A DNA stretch of 7,472 bases from the NCBI GenBank assembly GCA_937871145.1, contig CALMXN010000062.1, forward strand, positions 1 through 7,472. The letters are read 5' to 3'. The stretch's first letter is position 1. Each line of letters begins with the position of its first letter. The notes beneath the pieces are model-generated. The model worked only from the letters and a program-made list of their open reading frames with translations, had not been told where the DNA came from and made no database searches. This DNA comes from an uncultured Clostridia bacterium. GTDB lineage: Bacteria > Bacillota > Clostridia > Oscillospirales > Ruminococcaceae. This document shows positions 1 through 5,898 of this stretch, one piece after another. The translations under genes and the position numbers were made by a program.

Positions 1-7
1 GGAAGGT

Positions 8-23
8 CATGTCCTCGGACATG
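8..23. repeat. short inverted repeat at window edge
   Basis: CATGTCC (8-14) and GGACATG (17-23) are perfect inverted repeats separated by two bases. As RNA this could form a 6-bp stem with a 4-base loop on either strand. It lies beyond the terminator of the 288-residue gene, and whatever gene it belongs to is cut off by the window edge, so its role cannot be judged. It has no U-tract on either side, so it does not look like a terminator. Confidence 0.3.
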
Positions 24-49
24 CAGTACATTTCAACCTTAAAATTAGC

Positions 50-79
50 AAAAAGCACCACATTACGATGTGGTGCTTT
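50..79 (-). terminator. intrinsic terminator of the 288-residue protein gene
   Basis: A perfect 12-bp stem (52-63 with 68-79) closes a 4-base loop at 64-67. Read on the minus strand, the 3' arm ends in GGTGC and runs into TTTTT, followed shortly by TAATTTT. It starts six bases after the TGA stop of the upstream gene at 85-87. The GC-rich centre and U-run make this the most convincing Rho-independent terminator in the window. The plus-strand reading has only a short T-run, so it acts mainly on minus-strand transcripts. Confidence 0.88.
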
Positions 80-84
80 AAAAA

Positions 85-951
85 TCAGCTTAAATCCTTT
101 ATCATTTTATCAAGAATTTTGAGGGACTCTTTATATCGTTTCTGAGCTTTCTCAGGACTTACTTCGTACATATTTTCAGGGTCTCTTATGCCAATATATA
201 TTCCATCTGGCATATCAGGCCAGTCAAGAGCCTTCTTAACCTTATCACCCTCAAGCTTAAATCCATACTCAGTAACATTAGGATTGTCAGGATATAACTT
301 CCTCAGATCCATTAAAATACCTTGCGGTCCAAGCTGTTCATCAGCCTTCTTATTTGAAACTATAAGCATTGTTTTCCCTGCTTTAATTTCGCCCATAAGC
401 TTTGCCTGATAGCCAACATCAGCCGTCGGATTCAGACCATACAGCTCCATTGGGATATGTATAGCAGCAACCTTAACTTTATCGTCTTTGTTTTTATCAA
501 CTGAAAATTTTTCAACATATTTTTCAAAATTTTTAAGCTTTGTAGAAAATCCTGATTCAGGGAGTACAAGGACATTCATATCAGGGGTGACCTTTGAGGT
601 TAAATTATAAATCAAGTATCCAGCGATTACAAAGAAAATCAGGAACATTATTATATACATACTGTTGTGATACCAGAAGTTTTCAATTGCTTTCATGCCC
701 TTTGGTTTTTCAACAACAGCCTTTTTCTCGTGAGTAACTTCAACATCGTCAACGATACCCTGCTTCAATTTAAGCATTTCAAGTCTTTCTTCCTGAAGCT
801 TTTTTCTATGAAGCTCTTTTTTTTCTTCAATTTTTTTCTCAAGCTCCTGCTTAGCTTTTTCCTCAGCAGCAAGCTTGTTCTGCTCCTGCTCGGCTAATTG
901 CTTTTCATATTCAGCATCTTCATTAGTAAAGCCCGATGTATTAATCTTCAC
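85..951 (-). CDS. hypothetical coiled-coil, single-pass membrane protein (288 aa)
   Basis: I do not recognise a characterised function. The start is GTG (951-949), with a GGGGG/AAAG Shine-Dalgarno-like stretch eight bases upstream. Residues ~10-66 are almost entirely Glu, Lys, Gln, Ala and Leu, with heptad-like spacing: a likely cytoplasmic coiled coil. Residues ~67-95 form a linker ending in an aromatic NFWYH patch. Residues ~98-117 are one strongly hydrophobic membrane segment, followed by Asn/Lys. No signal peptidase site is visible. The remaining ~170 residues alternate hydrophobic strands and helices and probably form a compact outer domain, ending in a Lys-rich helix. An FWYH motif just before a membrane helix, followed by a segment like PDMNVLVL, recalls uncharacterised clostridial membrane proteins (from memory, not searched). 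The gene follows lysS after a terminator-like hairpin and has its own strong terminator. It could be transcribed by read-through from lysS or from an unseen weak promoter. The reading frame is well supported; the function is open. Confidence 0.82.
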   Translation of the reverse strand: MKINTSGFTNEDAEYEKQLAEQEQNKLAAEEKAKQELEKKIEEKKELHRKKLQEERLEMLKLKQGIVDDVEVTHEKKAVVEKPKGMKAIENFWYHNSMYIIMFLIFFVIAGYLIYNLTSKVTPDMNVLVLPESGFSTKLKNFEKYVEKFSVDKNKDDKVKVAAIHIPMELYGLNPTADVGYQAKLMGEIKAGKTMLIVSNKKADEQLGPQGILMDLRKLYPDNPNVTEYGFKLEGDKVKKALDWPDMPDGIYIGIRDPENMYEVSPEKAQKRYKESLKILDKMIKDLS

Positions 952-959
952 TGTGCTTT

Positions 960-964
960 CCCCC
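960..964 (-). promoter_or_regulatory. ribosome binding site supporting the GTG start
   Basis: GGGGG followed by AAAG lies eight bases before GTG at 951. The first in-frame ATG codes for Met59, inside the coiled coil, with no equally good site before it, so the GTG start is preferred. Confidence 0.6.
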
Positions 965-982
965 GCAATCTATTTTGAAAAC

Positions 983-1006
983 TAATGGCGTGTTTCCACG
1001 CCATTA
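983..1006 (-). terminator. terminator-like hairpin after lysS
   Basis: A perfect 10-bp stem (983-992 with 997-1006) closes a 4-base loop that reads GAAA on the minus strand, a stable GNRA tetraloop. The 3' arm is followed by GTTTTC. It starts seven bases after the lysS stop codon (1014-1016). The U-run is short (four T after a G), so termination may be partial. That would let some transcripts continue into the 288-residue gene, whose GTG lies only about 30 bases further on. Confidence 0.7.
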
Positions 1007-1013
1007 TAATATT

Positions 1014-2600
1014 TTATTGAATTGGTTTCATTGTCGGGAACAACAATACATCTCTGATAGATGCACTATCAGTCAACAACATAACAAGTCTGTCAAGACC
1101 GAAACCGAGTCCGCCTGTTGGCGGCATACCATATTCAAGTGCTGTTACAAAGTCCTCATCGACTTCAGCATTTGCGCCTTGTGCTCTCTTTGCTTCAACC
1201 TGTTTAACGAATCTTTCTCTCTGATCGATAGGATCGTTAAGCTCTGAGAATGCATTGCCCATTTCTCTTGAATAGATAAAATATTCAAATCTTTCAGTGA
1301 AAGCAGGGTCTGATGGTTTTCTCTTTGCAAGAGGTGAATTTTCTACTGGATAATCATAAATAATCGTCGGCTGGATAAGCTTATCTTCGACAAAAGCATC
1401 AAAAAATGCAATGAGAACGTGTCCCTTAGTTGCCTTATCACCTTCGTCAACTTCAACGTTATGTTCCTTAGCACAAGCTCTTGCACTTGCGTCATCAGCC
1501 CATGAATTATAGTCAACACCAGCATATTTCTTGACAGCCTCAACCATTGTGAGTCTTTCCCAAGGAGCAGCCATATTAATTTGCGTTCCCTGATACATAA
1601 TCTTATCAGTTCCACAGATTGTTTTTGTAAGTCCTGAGTACATTTCTTCAATAAGATCCATCATACCAATGTAATCAGTATAAGCCTGATACATTTCGAT
1701 TGATGTGAATTCAGGGTTATGTGAAGTGTCCATACCTTCGTTTCTGAAAATACGACCTACTTCGTAAACCTTGTCAAATCCGCCAACAATAAGACGCTTT
1801 AAGTAAAGCTCAGTTTCAATTCTGAGGTACATATCAATATCCAGTGCATTGTGGTGTGTCTTGAATGGACGTGCAGCTGCACCGATTTCAAGTGTGTGAA
1901 GAACAGGTGTATCAACTTCAAGGTATCCACGACTGTCGAGGAAGTTTCTGATTTCGCTCAGTATACGGCTTCTCTTCAAGAATGTATCCTTAACCTCAGG
2001 ATTACAGATAAGGTCAACATAACGCTGACGATAACGCATATCCTGATCTTTGAGTCCATGCCATTTTTCAGGCAATGGAAGAAGTGATTTTGAAAGGAGC
2101 TTTATGCTCTTTGCGTGAACAGAAACTTCGCCTCTTCGTGTTCTGAAGACAAATCCGTCTATTCCGACAATATCACCGATATCCCATGTCTTGAAGTCTT
2201 TATAGTTATCTTCACCGATATCGTTCATTCTGACATAAACCTGCATACGGTCAGAACCATCACGGATATCGATAAAGTTAGCCTTACCCATATCACGCCA
2301 GCTCATAATTCTGCCAGCAATTTTTATTGTATCTGCCTTGATTTCTTCAAGTCCGGCATTTAATGCTTCTTCATTACCGTCAGCATCAGCAATAATCTTT
2401 GCTTCACGCTCTTCATAGTTTTTTCTGAGATCAGCATTGAGGTATGTTACATCATATTTTGTGACTTCATAAGGATTTTTTCCGTCTGCCTTCAAAGCCT
2501 CAAACTTTTCAATTCGTACTTTTTTTAGTATATTTATATCCTGTTCTGTCTGTTCATTTTCCTGTTCAGGCAGAGCTGTTTTGTTTTCATCCAAATTCAT
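1014..2600 (-). CDS. lysS: lysyl-tRNA synthetase, class II
   Basis: Charges tRNA-Lys with lysine using ATP in the cytoplasm; essential for translation. The 528 residues are somewhat longer than the usual ~490-505, because of an acidic N-terminal tail (~1-25) and a Glu/Ala-rich stretch near 60-90. The OB-fold anticodon-binding domain spans ~92-168 (IAGRIMSWRDMGK, then the IDIRDG strand). The class II catalytic core follows: motif 1 at ~212-232 ending in Pro232, motif 2 with FRNEG at 285-289 (Arg286) and HNPEFTS, and motif 3 at ~497-504 (GLGFGLDR, Arg504). The C-terminus LLFPTMKP is typical of the family. ATG at 2600 is preceded by AAGGAG at a 7-base spacing. It sits 14 bases behind greA and very probably shares its promoter. 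No T-box or lysine riboswitch is visible upstream. In the lysine-site loop, EIG stands where many LysRS have PGG (residues 238-240); the fold otherwise looks intact. Confidence 0.97.
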   Translation of the reverse strand: MNLDENKTALPEQENEQTEQDINILKKVRIEKFEALKADGKNPYEVTKYDVTYLNADLRKNYEEREAKIIADADGNEEALNAGLEEIKADTIKIAGRIMSWRDMGKANFIDIRDGSDRMQVYVRMNDIGEDNYKDFKTWDIGDIVGIDGFVFRTRRGEVSVHAKSIKLLSKSLLPLPEKWHGLKDQDMRYRQRYVDLICNPEVKDTFLKRSRILSEIRNFLDSRGYLEVDTPVLHTLEIGAAARPFKTHHNALDIDMYLRIETELYLKRLIVGGFDKVYEVGRIFRNEGMDTSHNPEFTSIEMYQAYTDYIGMMDLIEEMYSGLTKTICGTDKIMYQGTQINMAAPWERLTMVEAVKKYAGVDYNSWADDASARACAKEHNVEVDEGDKATKGHVLIAFFDAFVEDKLIQPTIIYDYPVENSPLAKRKPSDPAFTERFEYFIYSREMGNAFSELNDPIDQRERFVKQVEAKRAQGANAEVDEDFVTALEYGMPPTGGLGFGLDRLVMLLTDSASIRDVLLFPTMKPIQ

Positions 2601-2607
2601 TATTATG

Positions 2608-2613
2608 CTCCTT
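2608..2613 (-). promoter_or_regulatory. ribosome binding site of lysS
   Basis: AAGGAG lies seven bases before the lysS ATG. Its first AA belongs to a second in-frame TAA directly after the greA TAA (TAATAAGGAG). A ribosome finishing greA therefore stops on top of this site, which favours re-initiation at lysS. Confidence 0.8.
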
Positions 2614-2614
2614 A

Positions 2615-3091
2615 TTACTTTGAAATCTCAAGAACCTCAAACTTAATAACACCATCTGGTGCTTCAACCTCAATAACATCACCGACGTGCTTTCTCAAAG
2701 CAGCCTTTCCAATAGGTGATTCATCTGAAATTTTACCCTTATCAGGGTCAGTTTCTGTTGAGCCAACAATTCGAAGTGTTTCAACATCGCCGAATTCAAC
2801 ATCCTTGAGAACTATCTTTGATCCAACGCCGATTTCATGTTCTGATACATCGTCGTCATCAACAACTTCAGCGTTTGCCATATATGCTTCAAGTTCAGCA
2901 ATTTTAGCTTCAAGAATACCCTGCTCATTTTTAGCTTCATCATATTCTGCATTTTCTGAAAGGTCGCCAAAAGAACGAGCCTCTTTCAATTTCTCAGCAA
3001 CTTCAGCACGTTTGACAGTTATTAGATATTCGAGATCAGCCTCAAGTTTGTCATAACCTTCTCTTGAAATTCTTTTTTTGATACTTGCCAT
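2615..3091 (-). CDS. greA: transcription elongation factor GreA
   Basis: Enters the RNA polymerase secondary channel and stimulates cleavage of backtracked RNA, rescuing stalled elongation complexes. With the start at 3091 (MASIKKRIS) the protein is 158 residues, the standard GreA length. Residues ~1-75 form the antiparallel coiled coil. The tip motif GDLSENAEY (42-50) carries the two acidic residues, Asp43 and Glu46, that position catalytic Mg2+. Residues ~80-158 are the C-terminal FKBP-like domain, with the family signature ISDESPIGKA at 121-130. An in-frame ATG seven codons upstream (3112) would give 165 residues, but it has no ribosome binding site. GGGATGG ends eight bases before 3091, so the shorter form is preferred. 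Upstream lie an exact-consensus promoter and a hairpin-bearing leader; downstream, lysS follows after 14 bases. Confidence 0.97.
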   Translation of the reverse strand: MASIKKRISREGYDKLEADLEYLITVKRAEVAEKLKEARSFGDLSENAEYDEAKNEQGILEAKIAELEAYMANAEVVDDDDVSEHEIGVGSKIVLKDVEFGDVETLRIVGSTETDPDKGKISDESPIGKAALRKHVGDVIEVEAPDGVIKFEVLEISK

Positions 3092-3099
3092 ATAAATGA

Positions 3100-3106
3100 C
3101 CATCCC
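3100..3106 (-). promoter_or_regulatory. ribosome binding site deciding the greA start
   Basis: GGGATGG, a one-base variant of a Shine-Dalgarno, ends eight bases before ATG at 3091. The upstream in-frame ATG at 3112 is preceded only by AAAAAGCTGTC, which does not resemble one. Confidence 0.6.
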
Positions 3107-3115
3107 TTTCATGAC

Positions 3116-3129
3116 AGCTTTTTAAAGCT
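3116..3129 (-). other. short palindrome in greA leader
   Basis: AGCTTT and AAAGCT (3116-3121 and 3124-3129) are inverted repeats with two bases between them; a real hairpin would have about 5 bp and a 4-base loop. It lies about 10 bases upstream of the greA ribosome binding site. The AGCT in it also occurs in the neighbouring larger hairpin, so alternative pairings are possible. The structure is weak and AT-rich. Confidence 0.35.
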
Positions 3130-3131
3130 TA

Positions 3132-3167
3132 TTTTAAAAATCAGCTATCTGAAAAATAGCTGATTTT
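3132..3167 (-). terminator. hairpin with U-run in the greA leader (candidate attenuator)
   Basis: A perfect 12-bp stem (3137-3148 with 3156-3167) closes a 7-base loop. On the minus strand the 3' arm runs into a TTTTT stretch. Only three of the twelve pairs are G-C, so termination is probably weak. It lies about 20-25 bases downstream of the predicted start of the greA transcript and 46 bases before the greA ATG. Transcripts from the greA promoter must therefore pass it. It may also catch read-through from the CorC-family gene, which has no other terminator. Attenuation is inferred by analogy with the E. coli greA leader. Confidence 0.6.
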
Positions 3168-3195
3168 ATAAAAATTTATAACTTAACAAAATATA

Positions 3196-3224
3196 ATTAT
3201 ATAAGAAAAACAATTATATGTCAA
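3196..3224 (-). promoter_or_regulatory. exact-consensus sigma-A promoter for greA-lysS
   Basis: On the minus strand TTGACA (3224-3219) and TATAAT (3201-3196) match both consensus hexamers exactly, with the ideal 17-base spacer (3202-3218). AT-rich sequence further upstream (about 3237-3249, TTTATTTAT) could act as a partial UP element. Transcription should start near 3187-3192, giving a leader of about 95-100 bases before greA. The -35 element lies 25 bases beyond the stop codon of the CorC-family gene, marking an operon boundary. Confidence 0.92.
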
Positions 3225-3249
3225 GCACTCGGATAAGTATATAAATAAA

Positions 3250-4515
3250 TTACTCCTTATCACTGTCTTCCTTGCTTTTCTCCTCATCAATTTCTATGAG
3301 AACTCTCTTAATCTGCTGGTCATCAATCTCAAGAACAGTAATCTTGAAAATTCCCCATACAACCTTTTCGCCCTTGTCAGCAACGTGCTCTAAAATTTCC
3401 ATCACCCAGCCACCGATTGAATTGCAGTCAGTAACAATTATATCCTCACCAAGCTCAAGATATTCAAGAAAGTCGCTTATGCTCAATCCTCCTGAAACAT
3501 TATAGCTGTTATCGGAGATTTTTATAAAGTCCCTTTCATCGTCATCATTTTCATCGTAGATTTCGCCGACAAGCTCTTCAATTATATCCTCAAGAGTAAC
3601 GAGCCCTTCCGTTCCACCATACTGGTCAATAACAATAGCCATATGGTTTTTTGTGCGTTGCATTTCTGTCATAACTTCAGAAATTTTCTTGTTTTCAGAG
3701 AAAAACAAAGCTTCCTGAATAATAGGCTTAATGCTCTTGCCACCGCTTATATAGAGGTTGAAAAAATCCTTCTGATGAATTATACCGATTATGCTGTCCA
3801 TTGTTTTATCATAAACTGGCATTCTCGAATAGCGCTCAGTTATAAAAACATCCTTGACCTTTTCAACATCATCTGCTGCTTCAACACCAATGATATTAAC
3901 ACGCGGAATCAAAATCTGGCTTATTGATATTTCATCAAATTCAAGTGCACTTTTTACAAGGTCACTTTCCTGTTCTTCAAGAACTCCCTCATCTTCAATT
4001 TCCTCAATAATAAATTTAAGTTCTTCTTCTGTAACACTTGGATTAGCATGATTTTGCTTGACAAATGCTTTTCTGACTAACATTTTAAGTGCAGTAAACA
4101 TCAATATAAACGGCTTTAAGATGAAAATAAGTATAGACATTACCGTTGAAATTCCAAGTGTAAAGTGTTCAGCATTTTCTTTTGCCAGTGATTTAGGTAA
4201 TATTTCACCAAAAACAAGAACCACAATAGTCATTACTATTGTTGCGATACCTACACTTGATGCTCCGAATTTTTCTGTAAAGACAATTGTAGCAAGTGAC
4301 GCAGATGCAATATTGACAACATTATTGCCGATAAGTATAGCAGTCAGTGCCTTATCAAAATCATTGACAATTTTAAGCGCTTTTGCTGCCCTTTTATTGC
4401 CCTGATTCGCATAATTTCTTAGTCTGATTTTATTGACAGTAGAGAATGCTGTCTCACATGCTGAAAAAAATGCAGACATAAGAATCAGTACTACAATTAT
4501 TATAACTTTTGTCAT
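3250..4515 (-). CDS. CorC/HlyC/MpfA-family membrane protein (DUF21-CBS-CorC_HlyC), putative Mg2+/cation exporter
   Basis: Members of this family (CNNM/CorC; MpfA in staphylococci) protect against excess Mg2+ and are thought to export it; older annotation calls them hemolysins. The 421 residues show the full architecture. An N-terminal DUF21 transmembrane domain spans ~1-145, with hydrophobic segments at about 1-17, 57-80, 88-108 and 120-145 and the family motifs SACETAFSTVN (18-28), GNNVVNIASASL (63-74) and FGEILPKSLAKENAE (102-116). A CBS-domain pair covers ~197-320, containing RMPVYD and VIDQYGGTEGLVTLEDI. A C-terminal CorC_HlyC domain (~328-410) is followed by an acidic, Lys-rich tail. ATG at 4515 has GGAGG upstream at a short 4-base spacing. 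It follows htrA after 60 bases containing a hairpin. No clear promoter was found in that gap, so it is probably at least partly co-transcribed with the upstream genes. The ion specificity is inferred from the family. Confidence 0.93.
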   Translation of the reverse strand: MTKVIIIVVLILMSAFFSACETAFSTVNKIRLRNYANQGNKRAAKALKIVNDFDKALTAILIGNNVVNIASASLATIVFTEKFGASSVGIATIVMTIVVLVFGEILPKSLAKENAEHFTLGISTVMSILIFILKPFILMFTALKMLVRKAFVKQNHANPSVTEEELKFIIEEIEDEGVLEEQESDLVKSALEFDEISISQILIPRVNIIGVEAADDVEKVKDVFITERYSRMPVYDKTMDSIIGIIHQKDFFNLYISGGKSIKPIIQEALFFSENKKISEVMTEMQRTKNHMAIVIDQYGGTEGLVTLEDIIEELVGEIYDENDDDERDFIKISDNSYNVSGGLSISDFLEYLELGEDIIVTDCNSIGGWVMEILEHVADKGEKVVWGIFKITVLEIDDQQIKRVLIEIDEEKSKEDSDKE

Positions 4516-4519
4516 AAAT

Positions 4520-4524
4520 CCTCC
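4520..4524 (-). promoter_or_regulatory. ribosome binding site of the CorC-family gene
   Basis: GGAGG lies four bases before ATG at 4515, closer than the usual 6-9 bases. The next in-frame ATG codes for Met13 and would delete most of the first membrane segment, so the first ATG is kept. Confidence 0.6.
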
Positions 4525-4539
4525 GATTTTATTAATTTA

Positions 4540-4566
4540 CTCCCGCTTTTAAATTCAAAGCGGGAG
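4540..4566 (-). other. intercistronic hairpin between htrA and the CorC-family gene
   Basis: A perfect 10-bp stem (4540-4549 with 4557-4566), with six G-C pairs, closes a 7-base loop. It begins nine bases after the htrA stop and ends 15 bases before the next ribosome binding site. On the minus strand the 3' arm is followed by TAAATTAAT, not a U-run, so it is not a canonical terminator for these genes. The better T-run (CATTTTTC) is on the plus strand, where no gene is present. It may be a weak terminator, a 3'-end stabiliser of the htrA message or a processing site. Confidence 0.6.
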
Positions 4567-4575
4567 CATTTTTCA

Positions 4576-5898
4576 TTAATTATCAGTATTAATTTTCTGA
4601 GAGGTATCCTCCATGAGCTTAAACTTTATTTCAAAGGTTTTCTCATCACCGCTGTCAGTTTTTCTGTATACTTTTGCTTTGACAGTATCCCCCGGCTTCT
4701 TACCCTTCATTACATTATCCACATCCGAACGATACACAACAGGCGCACCATCAATATGAGTTATTATATCATTTTCCCTGAGCTCAGTTTTTGCAATATC
4801 GCAGTCCTTATCAATAGAGCGTATATATAAGCCTGGCTTTGTTTTGTTAATTTCTGCGGTAGCTTCAGTAAGCTCATAAAAAGAAATACCTATTTTAACT
4901 CTATCCTTGATATAACCGTCAGCAATAAGCTTTTCAAGAATTGGTCTTGCTTCATTTATTGAAATAGCAAAGCCTATCCCGTCATAAGATTCAAGCATAA
5001 TCTTTGATGTGTTTATGCCGACAACCTGACCATACATATTGACTAATGCACCACCTGAATTGCCAGGGTTAATGGCAGCATCAATCTGAATACAGTCCAT
5101 TTCGGTATTGTTTGCTTCCGTTTTGATTTTTCTGTTAAGTCCTGAAACTACTCCACGGGTTAAAGAACTGTACAATCCTGCCGGGCTACCAAGAGCAACA
5201 ATTTCTTCACCAATTTCAAGCTGACTTGAATCACCGAAGTCTGCTGCTACAAGACCTGTCTTATTTATTTTTATGACAGCAAGGTCAGTTTTCTTGTCAA
5301 AACCGACTATCTTTGCTTCATATTCCTGCTTATTATTAAGGATAACCTTAATAGCTCTTGTTGCATTTTCAATAACATGAGCATTGGTTATAATGTATCC
5401 GTTTTCGGTAAGTATAATGCCTGAGCCCTGACTTACTGGAGTGAAAGCTTTACCTTTTTCGTAAATTTCAATAGACACCACCGACGGAAGAACCTTCTTT
5501 GCTATTCCTTCAGGTGTATACTTTCCAGTTTTAGAGTCATAGTATTTCGTATCAAGCTGTGGCTTTTTCTGTATTGGTATGGTTATCTGAACTCTGTCTG
5601 AAACAAAAAGTCTGTTTGAAAGCCATCCTCTGCCGAGAAGTGCTGTTGTTGTGATAAGAGAGCAGATTATTACTACTCCGATGGTAATAACTACAGCTAT
5701 AACAAGCCTTTTCTTTTTCTTCTTCGGTGACTTTTGTTCTTGAACAGGCTCTTCAACCTTAGGGGGTTCTTCTGTCCTGTTATTAACTTCTTCTACTGGT
5801 TTATCTGCTGTAGCATCAGTACCCCAGACATATTCAGCTTCCTGATTATGATTTTCATTCTCAGAGTCGTTGCCCTGACCGTCAAACTCTACGTTCAA
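4576..5898 (-). CDS. htrA: HtrA/DegP-family trypsin-like serine protease, membrane anchored, one PDZ domain
   Basis: Degrades misfolded proteins outside the cytoplasmic membrane. The 440 residues begin with an acidic cytoplasmic tail (~1-50), a Lys/Arg cluster (59-64) and one membrane segment (~65-88), a type II anchor usual for Gram-positive HtrA. The protease domain follows. The triad is His174 (TNAHV, 171-175), Asp205 (KTDLAVIK) and Ser281 (GNSGGA), so it looks active. One PDZ domain covers ~335-425. The start is TTG (5898-5896), overlapping the TGA of the kinase gene as TTGA. AAGGGG at an 8-base spacing supports it, and no other Met or plausible start precedes the membrane segment. Coupling to a two-component system suggests an envelope-stress role. 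The symbol is given at family level; which paralogue it is cannot be told here. Confidence 0.95.
   Translation of the reverse strand: MNVEFDGQGNDSENENHNQEAEYVWGTDATADKPVEEVNNRTEEPPKVEEPVQEQKSPKKKKKRLVIAVVITIGVVIICSLITTTALLGRGWLSNRLFVSDRVQITIPIQKKPQLDTKYYDSKTGKYTPEGIAKKVLPSVVSIEIYEKGKAFTPVSQGSGIILTENGYIITNAHVIENATRAIKVILNNKQEYEAKIVGFDKKTDLAVIKINKTGLVAADFGDSSQLEIGEEIVALGSPAGLYSSLTRGVVSGLNRKIKTEANNTEMDCIQIDAAINPGNSGGALVNMYGQVVGINTSKIMLESYDGIGFAISINEARPILEKLIADGYIKDRVKIGISFYELTEATAEINKTKPGLYIRSIDKDCDIAKTELRENDIITHIDGAPVVYRSDVDNVMKGKKPGDTVKAKVYRKTDSGDEKTFEIKFKLMEDTSQKINTDN

Noticed and set aside
2..31. Possible start of a further minus-strand gene: ATG at 31 with AAGG five bases upstream.
   Set aside because: Only ten codons are inside the window, the site directly follows a strong terminator, and there is no room for a promoter between them.
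1..42. A plus-strand gene ending at TAA 40-42 and sharing the terminator at 52-79.
   Set aside because: Thirteen codons with no recognisable family sequence, and the hairpin's U-run favours the minus strand.
394..580. Possible frameshift or disruption in the 288-residue gene.
   Set aside because: The frame is open from the GTG to the stop, with consistent composition and a normal membrane helix, so there is no sign of damage.
3092..3112. A longer GreA starting at ATG 3112 (165 residues).
   Set aside because: It lacks a ribosome binding site and adds seven residues outside the family's standard length, while the ATG at 3091 has both.
2601..3249. T-box or lysine riboswitch controlling lysS.
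   Set aside because: Only 14 bases separate greA and lysS, and the leader before greA is too short and has none of the conserved T-box or L-box sequence I could look for.
975..4405. Plus-strand open frames opposite lysS, greA and the CorC-family gene (for example 1851-2087, 2805-3056, 4058-4405).
   Set aside because: They are mirror frames of strongly supported genes, with low-complexity translations rich in Ser, Ile and Phe and no family motifs.
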